A stretch of DNA of 64,000 nt. Origin: Symsagittifera roscoffensis. Lineage: Eukaryota; Xenacoelomorpha; Acoela; Convolutidae. Below are positions 11,166-20,907 of the stretch, one piece after another; within the stretch, counting starts at the first letter, position 1; every line of letters begins with the position of its first letter. The stretch is taken from positions 25,307,821 to 25,371,820 of the forward strand of contig NC_087071.1 in the NCBI RefSeq assembly GCF_963678635.1, written 5' to 3'. The position numbers and the translations under genes were made by a program. The notes beneath the pieces are model-generated. The model saw only the letters and a program-made list of their open reading frames with translations. It searched no databases and was not told the DNA's origin.

Positions 11166-11980
11166 CGCCAGCATTTTCCCACTGTCTCTGTCCAGTCCTT
11201 CCATGGTCTCATCCTCCAGACACTTAAGCTGCACCAGGAACTGTTCGGTGCTCTGGTGGATGTTGCTTGCCACCGTGCACAGGGCGTCTATGGTTATGGC
11301 CCGAGTCTCCTCCAGCCACAGTCTCTTTATCGCCTCAATCGCTTCTTTTCTGTCTCCCATCTGATGCACCAGAGCTTCATCCGGATCGTTAGCCTAAAAA
11401 AAACAATAATTAAAATAAATTATCCAAAGTTCATTGCAACCTTCAATCAATTTTCATATCTGAGTCATAGATGACTTAACATTCGATTCGTATGTTAAAT
11501 CTAATTTAATATTTCTCCGTTGGAAAACAATAATTCGTTAAAACAGACACCAACATTGAAATGTGAAAGTATACCACAACTAGAATTTATAATCTGGAAT
11601 GATATTGCGCAACAATCAAAATCAGTTTTCATCATCCCTAAGCAATAAAAAAGAATAAACTCGCCCGAAAAGCTTTCAAGCATTACATATAATGCCAACG
11701 AATTCGACTTGAAACACTTTGGACATTGATCTTTTTCCTGAAGGAGAAATCAAGTGTTCCAAAATGTTTCTGCACTTCATACCCTTTCAGAAATTTTCTG
11801 CATCTCGTTAATTTTTCGAGTATTTTGCAGCGGTTAACAGTTCTAACCAACTCTTACCCTTTGCTTTTAATTAGGTTCAAACTTACATTAATAAGACTCC
11901 GGTCCTCGGCCAACCCGAACAGATATTGTCCAAAGGAGATAAGGTTATTCATTATATCATTCATGGACATAGCTAACTGC
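11166..11980 (-). CDS. Two exons of an unidentified helical protein, right copy
   Basis: Exon 11887-11980 and exon 11166-11393 (minus strand) have consensus splice borders and compatible phases, as in the left copy. Translation gives about 107 residues, acidic and helical, with no signal peptide or membrane segment. The gene must start between 11980 and the end of TMUB1 at 14498, or be a fragment. I found no convincing further exon in that gap. Weak resemblance to the N-terminal helical region of ABI proteins or a BAR domain is an impression only. Having two copies 11 kb apart suggests a tandem gene pair whose left member continues outside the window. Confidence 0.55.
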
Positions 11981-13682
11981 CTGAAAACAAATCAATCGTC
12001 ACTCAGCAGCAAAATTACAATACAGAACTCTACTAAAATACGCTGGTGTTGAAAAACGCAACAAAAGATAAGAGTGGCCAATTGAGTTCGAACGTGTCTG
12101 GAGCCCAAACCAATTTGGATTGCCTTTTGCTTCCATGAGTAAGCATGTCAAATTAGGCTTCAGCTTCTCCTCTCAGCCAAGAGCTGAAACAACGTTTGAC
12201 ACACAGGCGAAAACAACTAAATCGCAAAAAAATATTGAATACAATATTTTCTTGGAAAAATAAAAATTCAATTTCAGAAAAACAGTCAAGAAACACAAAT
12301 ACCAGCATTAAATACGGTCTTGAGATTTAAAGAGCGGCCTTCAAGACGAAAAAAATAGGTAGACAACCGTTGCGCCGAAAACAAATAGAAGCCGTAAGAA
12401 GAAATTGTCGTCATAAACATTTTGAGCGAATAAGTTTTAAAACTTTGAGCTCTTGCACCACATCCGACCTTACTTAAATGAAAAATGCCCAGTTTTCCCT
12501 TCAAAAGACTCAAAATAAAAGTACTAAGCCAATATAAACACAGAGGCAAAGCTACAAACACTAGTCACGAATAAAGCAGCTACATATGCTAATAAATTGC
12601 CATTTCGATGTAGCAAAAGTAGCACCAAACACAAATCGACACAAGTTGCAAGTAAAAATTTAAATATAACAAGACTGCTCGTATCAAGGCGAAACCCTGA
12701 ATGTTCCGACTGACTTTTGAGGTTTGTGGAGCAGTAATAACATAAAAAGATCATTGTAAAAACATGAAATTTTTTTTAATTTAAGATTTTTTGTGAAAAC
12801 CATCCTCGACACGCCATATTAAGTACAAAGTGATAGATTTCGCTCCTAGTAACAAATCAATTACGGCAAATAGCCCGCTTCAACCAATTTGGAACGATAA
12901 CTAAGACTGATTAATCTACGCTTACGCGTTAGTAGCGCAAAATATATCGCGCGTTAATTGAACCAAATTTGCCGAAATGGCAATCTTTAAACCCTCATAC
13001 TTTTACAAAAAAAAGATATCAGGTGAAATATCTTTCCAAATTTAAGCTCAGCACAACAATACTTTTTGAATGATCCAACAAAATTAGCTAGTTAAAAAGA
13101 TCTGAGAAAAAAACCACCCGAGCACAAATGTTCCGTTACTTTCGTTACGAAAGTCGGAACAACAAACTGAAGGCATCCACACTAACTTTGCATGTAACAA
13201 ACCGGACAGTATAAAGCCACATTATGTATAAAATATGCATTTTAAAAAATTGCTAGATATATTGAGTTAGAAAATTTCTGAAATTGAGTTTTAATTAGAG
13301 TCAAGTTGTTTGAAACAAATAGCTTCTTTCGGCTCATTTTATGAACTTAAAATGCATCAAATGTGTCAACTTATTACTATTCGAATGTCAAAGCACATGC
13401 TATCATAAAGCTATAAAGGTGCCCAAACCATTAATGGGGTGCCTCACCATAAAAGTGCCGTCTCAATATTTGCGACTTAGGTTGGAAAAAAAAAGGTTCG
13501 TACTAATAAATTTGCTTCGCAAGCGTAAATAAGCCAAAACCAATTTGGCCGAATGAAACTTGCAGAAAACAAAACAAAAAAAAAGAAAATAAGCAAGGCC
13601 AAGATTAGTAAATTTTAAATTACAGGAGAAAACCAACAATATTTGCAATAACAGGGAAAATTGCTCACAAGAAACATCGGTG

Positions 13683-13843
13683 ATGTGACAACTGAGTCGA
13701 CAAAACATGAGCAGATAAGCAATAAGCCGACAATGCTGAAATTATAGATACTGAAAAATAACAAGGTCCAGCCGGGACCAGAACCCCAGACCTTGTGAAT
13801 ACAAACTAACCGCATTGCCTGTAGACTAAGGGGGAAGGATACT
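13683..13843 (-). repeat. tRNA-derived SINE-like copy (duplicate of 2545-2705)
   Basis: Same insertion as in the left duplicated segment, at the same relative position. It therefore predates the segmental duplication. Confidence 0.6.
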
Positions 13844-14028
13844 GCAAGTTCTAAAGGTTCGGTAATAAAGCAAGTTCAAATTCTTACAAATTTGCTGACA
13901 AAAACTGTTTACGGGAACAAGTCTAGTGTAAACACGAGCACATTATATTGGGAATCTTCCGCCAGGAATGACTTCTTCTATTGATAAATTGGTCTGAATA
14001 AATATTCAGACCAGTTTTTCTTGACTAA

Positions 14029-14334
14029 ATATTTTTCCTCGATATCTTTTCAGAATTGCCATTGAAATATGTCACCACTATTGACCTCATACAAGCTTTC
14101 TTTGAGGCACACAAAATCAGGCCAAACACCCGAGAGTGGTCGCAGCAATGACACATTTTTTCTTCGAATGACGGAAAACTCATACAAGCAACGGTAGAAC
14201 AACAATTCGTAACAAGCTACAAATCGGTACATGCGGCGCGAGAGGAATACTGCGCGCAAATCAGTGTTTCGCTGCTAGTGTTACAAATTGGTGTTTGGTA
14301 CGAATTGCCGCTTGCCGACAAGCAAGCACTCTAA
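14029..14334 (+). pseudogene. Coding-like remnant with one in-frame TGA, right copy
   Basis: Counterpart of 2891-3196, in the same frame with the same internal TGA and a terminal TAA at 14332. It lies just downstream of the TMUB1-like stop codon, on the opposite strand. No start codon or partner exon was found. Its family is unknown to me. Confidence 0.3.
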
Positions 14335-14497
14335 CAGCTGTTTTTCCAAGAAAAAAACACTCTCTATCAAAACTAAGAAAAACTGTTCAATAACAATCTG
14401 TAGTTAATTGATTTATGTAGCCAAAATTTACAATGTGCATTTTGCTAATTTTTTTTTGCAAAATGGCGCAAATTTCATTGATCATAAAGAGAATTCT

Positions 14498-17400
14498 TTA
14501 CAAAATAAACGAGGCATAAACTGCTAAAAGAAATAATAATGTTATGGCAATCAGAGTAAACGTCGTTGGCGGTGTGAATAAATGTCTATAAGAAAAGCGG
14601 AGGTACCACAGCACTAAAAGAAACACCGCGAATAACAGAAATAATAAATTACTCAGATCAATATTTTCCGAATTCATTGAATCACTAGCAAAATTAGAGC
14701 TTCCATTGGATGTTCCTGAAACACTGTTAACGTGGCCTCTGTTAGTCAAAACTTGACAATGTACCACAGAGTGAGAAAATATCCCACAATCTGCCAGGCA
14801 AAAAGTTTCGTCCCTTAGAAGACCTCCTGCAAAAATCAACCTAACTTGCCCTCCTTCCGAGAGCACGCTTCTGAACACTCTCGATTTGAACTCTGACACT
14901 TTTTCGGAGGGTGCAACCTCAACTTCCGCCTGAAGGTCATTCAGAAATTTCAGTTTAATAAAATAACACGAACTCCTTTGATCAATTAGTTCAGGCGGCA
15001 ACTCTAGACACAAACAAGAAACTGAGAACTGGTTTGCCGATGTTGCAGTTCCTGTTGATTCGTTTGATTCATTACTCGTAGGAACATCACCGGCGGATGC
15101 TGCATTTGGTTCCGATTCTGTTGCGTTTGAACTTTCATGAGCGGTTTCATTACGACTTCTGTTTCTTCGTTGTCGTAAAGATGTGAATGTTTGTGGAATT
15201 TGTGCTGCTACAGATCGAATTGAAGAACTAAAACGAATTGAAAGACAGATCAGATAATTCTATTGATTTTTCAACTTTTGTTCCTTATCGAAAAACTTTC
15301 ATAAACATAAACAAGAATGCGCAGATCGGTTTTTTAGCAGACCAATCTTTTAGCAGACCCAGATCAATGATTAAGTCAGAGAGCTAACTTCAAACGCGGC
15401 ATGGGGATTAGCGACCGCTTGCTCCGCGGCTTGCACTCAAGATGAGTGTTTTTGTGCGCGTAGATCATTGCTTTGCCGCTAATTTAGACTGCAGTGTTTT
15501 TGAAGTTGATAGTTTTGTTGACAAATCCTGAAATAATTGTCTTAACTGGAGAAGCTTGATCCAATACTGGGCGTCTTTTTGAGTCAGTCAATCAACCATG
15601 CATCAGTTTATTCGTTGGTCTGCTAAAAGACTCATTTTTGACATTTTATACTAAAATATTGGTCTGCTAAACAATCGTTCCACGCGGTTCAATAAAGGAG
15701 ATTTGAAAAGACCATGCTGTTTAAATACGCTTCAACTTTGAACAAAACTGTTTGGACGGTAATTACCGAGTCTTATTACCAATACATGAATGCATTGTAG
15801 TGTATAACTTACACTGCAACATTGACGAATGACCTGGCCTGCTGAGCATGAGTGTTCTCAGTAGTGGTGGTCTGGGTTGCCTCCTCCTGCAGTGAGCCTG
15901 TTGTTTGTGTCTGGCCTTCCACAGTATCTGCTACTGTTCCAGCTGCAATGTCTGCTGCCTCGTCTGGCGTCAAGTTGGAGTTAGTGTTAGCCAGTAGATC
16001 TTCCGTTTCCGGAGTAAAGGGGAACCTTCCCAGTCCCTGAACGAACCAAGAAACATCACTCAAAGTTTTCACATTTTATATTTCATTTCTCAACTCAAAA
16101 TTAACATTCATATTAAGTTTTTGATTTCTGTTAGTTGCGCGAGCAGGCGACATCAGTTCACAGCCTAGTTGACTTCGTGTTAGGAAATTTGTGTCCCAGA
16201 CATTTAAGTCCTGGCAAAAACAGTCCAAAATGCAAAAGTTTCCAAGACATTTGGTTCCCAGACAAAATTGTCCAAAAATTGCCCGGGTTTTTGCCACACT
16301 AGTCAATTATTTTGATAACCTCTCAATAGGAAGGATAAAATCAACAAGACCACGCAACTGAGCAATTAGACCAGAAATTACTCTAAGCAGCATATTAGAG
16401 ACAGGAACTAACACAGGACTCAAACCATTTACACATAACTACACAATTATCGCTCGATTGATAATGTTGCCAAACGTAGACACGAGAGATCATGCTGTCA
16501 TTGTTATTGCTCTCGAGTTCGTGTTGACAATGGAAATTCTTGTGACAAATAAACACAATGAAATGCTAGTTTAGGATGCATACGCATACTTCAACCTCGT
16601 GGCGATGATCTTTATCTAAATGCAATGGCCGTGTGTGCACTTTCCAAGAGAAGGTCACTATCATAAATGATCACAGTCATTTTCCCGATCCAGACGATAA
16701 TGAAAAACGAAAAATCAGGACAGCTCTCAAAACAAGAGCAGTTGTTGCAGATGAGCCACCACATCAAACAATTCTTTCCGCCCAAGGAGACATCAACAGA
16801 GAGACTGCAGCAGCAATCTCAGGCTTTGCGGCTAACCAGAGGACGGTTAACAGAGCAAAACAAAAAAAACGCCCAGAATGCAGGAAGCCCAATCCTTAAC
16901 TGATTTTGAACTGCCAGAATTGCTAAAAGTGACACACAGTGGCCAGTGTTTCCTTCATCTTGACTCTGGACCTAATGATACTAATCGAACAATGGTTTTC
17001 AACACTCTTCCAGGACTCGACCTTCTCAGTGGCGCTGATGATTGTTTCTGCGATGGCACCTTTTCTACAGCCCCTAATATGTTCTTTCAGATATACACCA
17101 TCCAGGCATCAGCCGAGGGCATTCTGATTCGTATTGTGTATGCATTGCTTCCAGACAAGTAAGAAAAACCTATATTCACCTTTTGAGCGGCTTCGACATT
17201 GAACTTCCCAAACGAGCCACCATTTATTTCGAAATAGCGGTCAAAAATGCGTTAAATTCAATATCCAAAAATGTACAAATTCAATACTGATATTTCCATT
17301 TGAGCTAAAGCGTCTGGCGTCACATTCAGTCTGCTGGGAATACAAACAATTACAAACTAGATGTAGAATTCCGCGATCATGTCCGAATGCTGCTGAGTAT

Positions 17401-17933
17401 CTCTTTCCTGCCAGTAAGCTATGTTACTACTGCTTTTGAAACCTCAGAAGACATGCCCTGAGACAGCCCACGCAATTTTCAATTACTTTGAGGACAATTT
17501 CGTTGGTCGACTCTCGGCGGCAAATGGAACTCGTCAAAACCCCAGATTTTACTTTGACAGCTGGAGTTGTCATCAACGTGTGATAACCCGGCGACCCAGA
17601 ACCAACAATGCTGTTGAAGGTTGGAATAGCAACTTCGTTAAACTCGTGAACGGCAAGCACCCACCATTTACAAATAAATAGTCTATTAAGATTGCGTTTA
17701 GCTCTATATTAATTATTATACCGTTTTATTAATTAGTCTATTCTTTTAATTACCTGTATATCAGCATTGTTAAACGGCTGACTGCCACCTCCCCCTGTGC
17801 TCAACTGCAGATACAACAAAGGTCTGTCAGGTACATGTGTAGACAGCCAGACAAAGTATATGACCAACACTACCACTGTTGTGGTCAACAGTAGTGTCAC
17901 CTCATCTCCAAATCCCTCAACTAACGTCATCAC
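14498..17933 (-). CDS. TMUB1: Transmembrane and ubiquitin-like domain-containing protein (TMUB1/2 orthologue)
   Basis: Three exons on the minus strand, 17754-17933, 15813-16036 and 14498-15227, join in frame to 377 residues. The N terminus MMTLVEGFGDEVTLLL matches the conserved TMUB start and runs into a first membrane helix (about residues 13-30). A Ser/Thr/Asn/Glu-rich linker follows. The ubiquitin-like domain (about residues 215-290) contains IKLKFLND and QVRLIFAGGLLRDE. Two C-terminal hydrophobic helices end in LAVYASFIL. TMUB proteins sit in ER membranes and, in mammals, work with ERAD and receptor recycling. The linker is longer than in human TMUB1 (about 246 aa). TMUB1 and TMUB2 cannot be told apart here. 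The gene is intact although a transposase remnant lies antisense in intron 1, and its last 35 codons are duplicated at 3359. Confidence 0.93.
16600..17690 (+). pseudogene. FLYWCH/MULE-type transposase remnant
   Basis: The plus strand inside intron 1 of the TMUB1 gene carries three pieces of one protein in different frames. 16633-16899 contains HSHFPDPDDNEKRKIRTALK, the His-rich end of a FLYWCH-like finger and its linker. 16878-17162 contains FLHLDSG, then DDCFCDGTFSTAPNMFFQIY with the first catalytic Asp of the MULE domain, and VYALLPDK. 17435-17681 contains FYFDSW, RTNNAVEGWN with the probable catalytic Glu, and a stop soon after. The centre between 17162 and 17435 is degraded. This order is typical of FLYWCH-MULE proteins common in invertebrates. 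Frame changes and the missing centre mean it is inactive. I did not find terminal inverted repeats. Confidence 0.8.
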
Positions 17934-18237
17934 TTAAATCTGAAAAGGCTATCTGTTCTAATGTATTTTTTTTAATTCATTTATATCACAAATATTGCTT
18001 TTCAGATCCGAGCTTTTCCCGTTTTTCAGACTTTTATATCCAAATACTTACCCTGAAAAACAATCGAAAAAAAACAATCTGACTTCCATTGGAGTTTTGA
18101 ACCCAAATTCTCCGAGAAGTAAATTATACATAGCCAACAGACATTTGGAAGTCAATAAACGCAAGTTAAAAAGAATAAAACGGACTTTTTGAAAACGACT
18201 TTTGAAATTCAAATTAAAATTTGAAATTCAAAGTAAA

Positions 18238-18280
18238 AGTAATAAATGTCCTAAAAACTCTTTTTAGGACATTTATTACT
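18238..18280. repeat. Perfect 20-bp inverted repeat with 3-base loop
   Basis: AGTAATAAATGTCCTAAAAA at 18238-18257 is followed by CTC and then its exact reverse complement at 18261-18280. It lies just upstream of TMUB1 exon 1. It could be a hairpin-forming DNA element or the relic of a foldback transposon. Confidence 0.9.
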
Positions 18281-18539
18281 CTATAAACAATTTATTTTTC
18301 ATTTTTTTTGACACAGATGCGAAATATTTTGACACTATGAAAATCAAACGGAAATCAAACGGAAAATCACGGAAATCAAACTATGAAAATCAAACGGAAA
18401 AAAAATTAAACAATCGTTTTTGTCAATAAAAACTGCAACAAAAGCCCAAAATATACGAAACAACATTGCCTGCACCATTAAAAACTCTACAAAGAGCTTT
18501 GCGAAAGCTACACAGAAGCCAACTTTTCAAAAAATAGTC

Positions 18540-18722
18540 CTTTCTGCGGAGCTAAGCTGACAAAATTAAGCAGTCAGACAATAATCTAAATTAGTCAAAA
18601 TTTTCTATTTGCAAGAAAAACAGGTCTCAACTGGAATCGAACTCCCGGGCTTTGTCGTCTGTGTCAAGCATGGGGGTTACAGCAACTTGAAATAAAGCTG
18701 AACCATCGAGCTACGGGAAATA
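18540..18722 (-). repeat. tRNA-derived SINE-like copy
   Basis: Minus-strand reading gives TCCCGTAGCTCGATGGTT (box A-like) and GGGAGTTCGATTCC (box B-like), the internal pol III promoter of a tRNA. The tail with TGTCAGCTTAGCTC follows at the low-coordinate end. Box spacing is wider than in a normal tRNA. Confidence 0.65.
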
Positions 18723-18885
18723 AGCCGACAGAAATAAACAGACGGATGATAATCCAAAAAAAGCACAAAAACTCTGGTTTGCAAAAAAGGGCGCGGCCAG
18801 ATTCGAACCTCAAATCTTTTCCATCTCAAGCAGTTGATTTACCTCTACGGCAGATGCGCCAGATGGTTGATTGGATGTTAACTTA
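18716..18885 (-). repeat. tRNA-derived SINE-like copy
   Basis: Minus-strand GGCGCATCTGCCGTAGAGGT followed by GGTTCGAATCTGGCC forms a tRNA-like head. The tail ends in TGTCGGCTTATTTC. It lies head to tail with the preceding copy. Confidence 0.65.
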
Positions 18886-19254
18886 TAAGTCCCAAGCGGT
18901 AACAAAGCAGAATAAACCTGAGCAGAAACCCCTTCATACTGAAAAGAAAGTCATAAAATTCTGAACTTAAAAAAATTGTTAAGTCTCTGTTCCCCTCAGA
19001 GCACATTCACGCGCTCAAAAAATTTTTCCGGACGTAACGAAGCAATAAGAGGACAATAAGCAGAAATTATTTAAACCGAAATTTATTAAGCCGATAAAAA
19101 AAGACGAGAAAAATGACAAAAAAAAGTTGTATCAAATTGAGCTGGTAAAAATACAAACAACGTGAAAAAACTAATTTCGATTCTGCCGGATTTCTAAAAT
19201 GTTTAAAACAACTGCAGTGAAAATTGCTTACAAATAAAATAAACGATTCTTAGA

Positions 19255-19435
19255 TGTTGCAACTAAGCCGACAAAACATGAGCAGACAAATAATAGGCCG
19301 AATTTTTTTGAGCTAGAACACTTATCGTTTGAAAGAAAACTAGTCTTAGTCAGATTCAAACACATGACCTTTGCCATACCAGGCGTATTCGTTATCACCA
19401 AGCTAAGTGTGCAAGCGACACTACAAAATTTAATT
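19255..19435 (-). repeat. tRNA-derived SINE-like copy
   Basis: The tail phrase (plus strand AACTAAGCCGACAAAACATG, then AATAATAGGCCGA) is followed by a degenerate box B (CAGATTCAAACACATGACC on plus) and a degenerate box A near 19400-19420. It is the same family as 2545, 18540, 18716 and 32145. Confidence 0.6.
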
Positions 19436-19549
19436 CATTATGAACCAAAGTACCACCAGGAGTCCAATGAGACCTGTGTACAAAGTCATTTACGGGTTAA
19501 AAAAAGTCCAGTACCCGATTGCAAAACTCTTTCTATCGCAAGGGCAAAA

Positions 19550-19795
19550 AAAACTAACCCAATTTGAGACAATTGATTCAATAGGTAAACTTGTTATTCC
19601 GCAGGAAATTTTAAAACTATAATCCAAATTCGAAATAAAAAGTTGATCACTTTTTCGTGACCTTAATACTATCGCTGTTCGATAGTGGAGCTTGCCTTTT
19701 TTTGACAACCGAAATGAACTGAATTTGAAAAAAATCAAAACGTGAAAAAGTAAAATTAAGCAACAATTTTTACACCGACTAAGAGCACATGAACA
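19550..19795. repeat. Dispersed repeat family M, copy 1
   Basis: Shares the phrases TTTGAGACAATTGATTCAAT, TTATTCCGCAGGAAA and CGCTGTTCGATAGTGGAG with 26260-26470 and 27460-27670. Copies are 15-25% diverged by eye and non-coding, and probably derive from a non-autonomous element. Confidence 0.6.
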
Positions 19796-20907
19796 GAGCT
19801 ACCATCTATGAAACTATCATTATATGGTACAAAATTTACCAATAAAAATCGAGTCTGAAAATGCCTGATTTCCTAATCTGCACTAAGTTGTGCATCGGCG
19901 TGAACACTTTCCCGAAGAATTTCTGCATGAACGTGAAGCATTCCCAGCGAGAATACTGAAATAATCAGTCTGAAAACTTAAATCTAAATTCACGTAAATC
20001 TAAATTCTGAAATCTAAATTCACCTGCTTCTTACTTTTCACGCGCTTTGACAAACTTAATGCAGCTGAGGAAATCAGACCCGGATTATTACAATAAGTCA
20101 TCAGTAACATATATTGATAGTTCCAGAGGGTAGCTAATCATTAGCTCTTGGTCTAATTAAAAACTGTGTTGAAATGTGAGTCAAATTTGTCCACACTGGA
20201 CACTGAAAACCGGTAATTTGGAGTAAAAAAACTGAATTTTTGCTAAATTTTGTCTGCTAGTGTATATCTGTGTAGCTATACAGTCTGAACTACGTTTATC
20301 GATTCTTAAAAATGCAAATTTAACAAGCAAAAAATTAACAGACAATTGAAAAAGGTGTCAACTTTTGTCTGCTATTTTTCGAGTGCTGTACAGAAAATCC
20401 GCGGTGCACTCGACTAAAATCAACAATTTTTAGAGAAAATCCCCACCCGCACACGTTAACAACTTGCCCAATTTTGTTGAAATTTTGCACAACTTTTCGT
20501 TAAAAATCACAAAATTGACAGAAAATGGGAGCTCGCGACTTCGTCGGTTGTTCTATGATTTCTTTCCACTAATTCCTTAGAATTTAAAATAACACTTGCT
20601 TCTATAGTGACAGAAATTACTGAGCTTCATTCCCAAACAAGACATCAACTTTTCCAGCACTTTTTCATCCTTCAATGTTAAAACACAAGCATGTTTTTAT
20701 CATATAATGAATTTTCAATTATCTACAAAACTATAAATGACTTGGAGCAAACTTCATTAAACATTAAACTCTATCTCACAGACAAGACCGCTTTTTTGAG
20801 AACTTGAAAATAATAAAGACTGAAATATGGACTGCGACTCAAAAATTAAAACTACCATCAAGTTCATGGCGTATCTCGAACAATATACGCACAATTTTGA
20901 ATCCAAT

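Larger units (their letters stand above)
11141..14603. repeat. Segmental duplication, right copy
   Basis: This is the partner of 1-3464. Alignment by eye continues through the last 35 codons of the TMUB1-like gene and ends at 14603, after which the two copies differ completely: TMUB1 coding sequence here, satellite in the left copy. The few differences include single-base homopolymer indels (for example in the A run near 13013) and a cluster of four substitutions inside one short exon at 11887-11980. Confidence 0.97.

Noticed and set aside
11166-11980. Confident assignment of the duplicated exons to ABI, sorting nexin or another BAR protein
   Set aside because: Similarity is limited to a helical heptad-like pattern; no diagnostic motif was found.
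18600-18870. Genuine tRNA genes
   Set aside because: Box A and box B are present, but acceptor stems do not pair, spacing is wrong in one copy, and a shared SINE tail follows.
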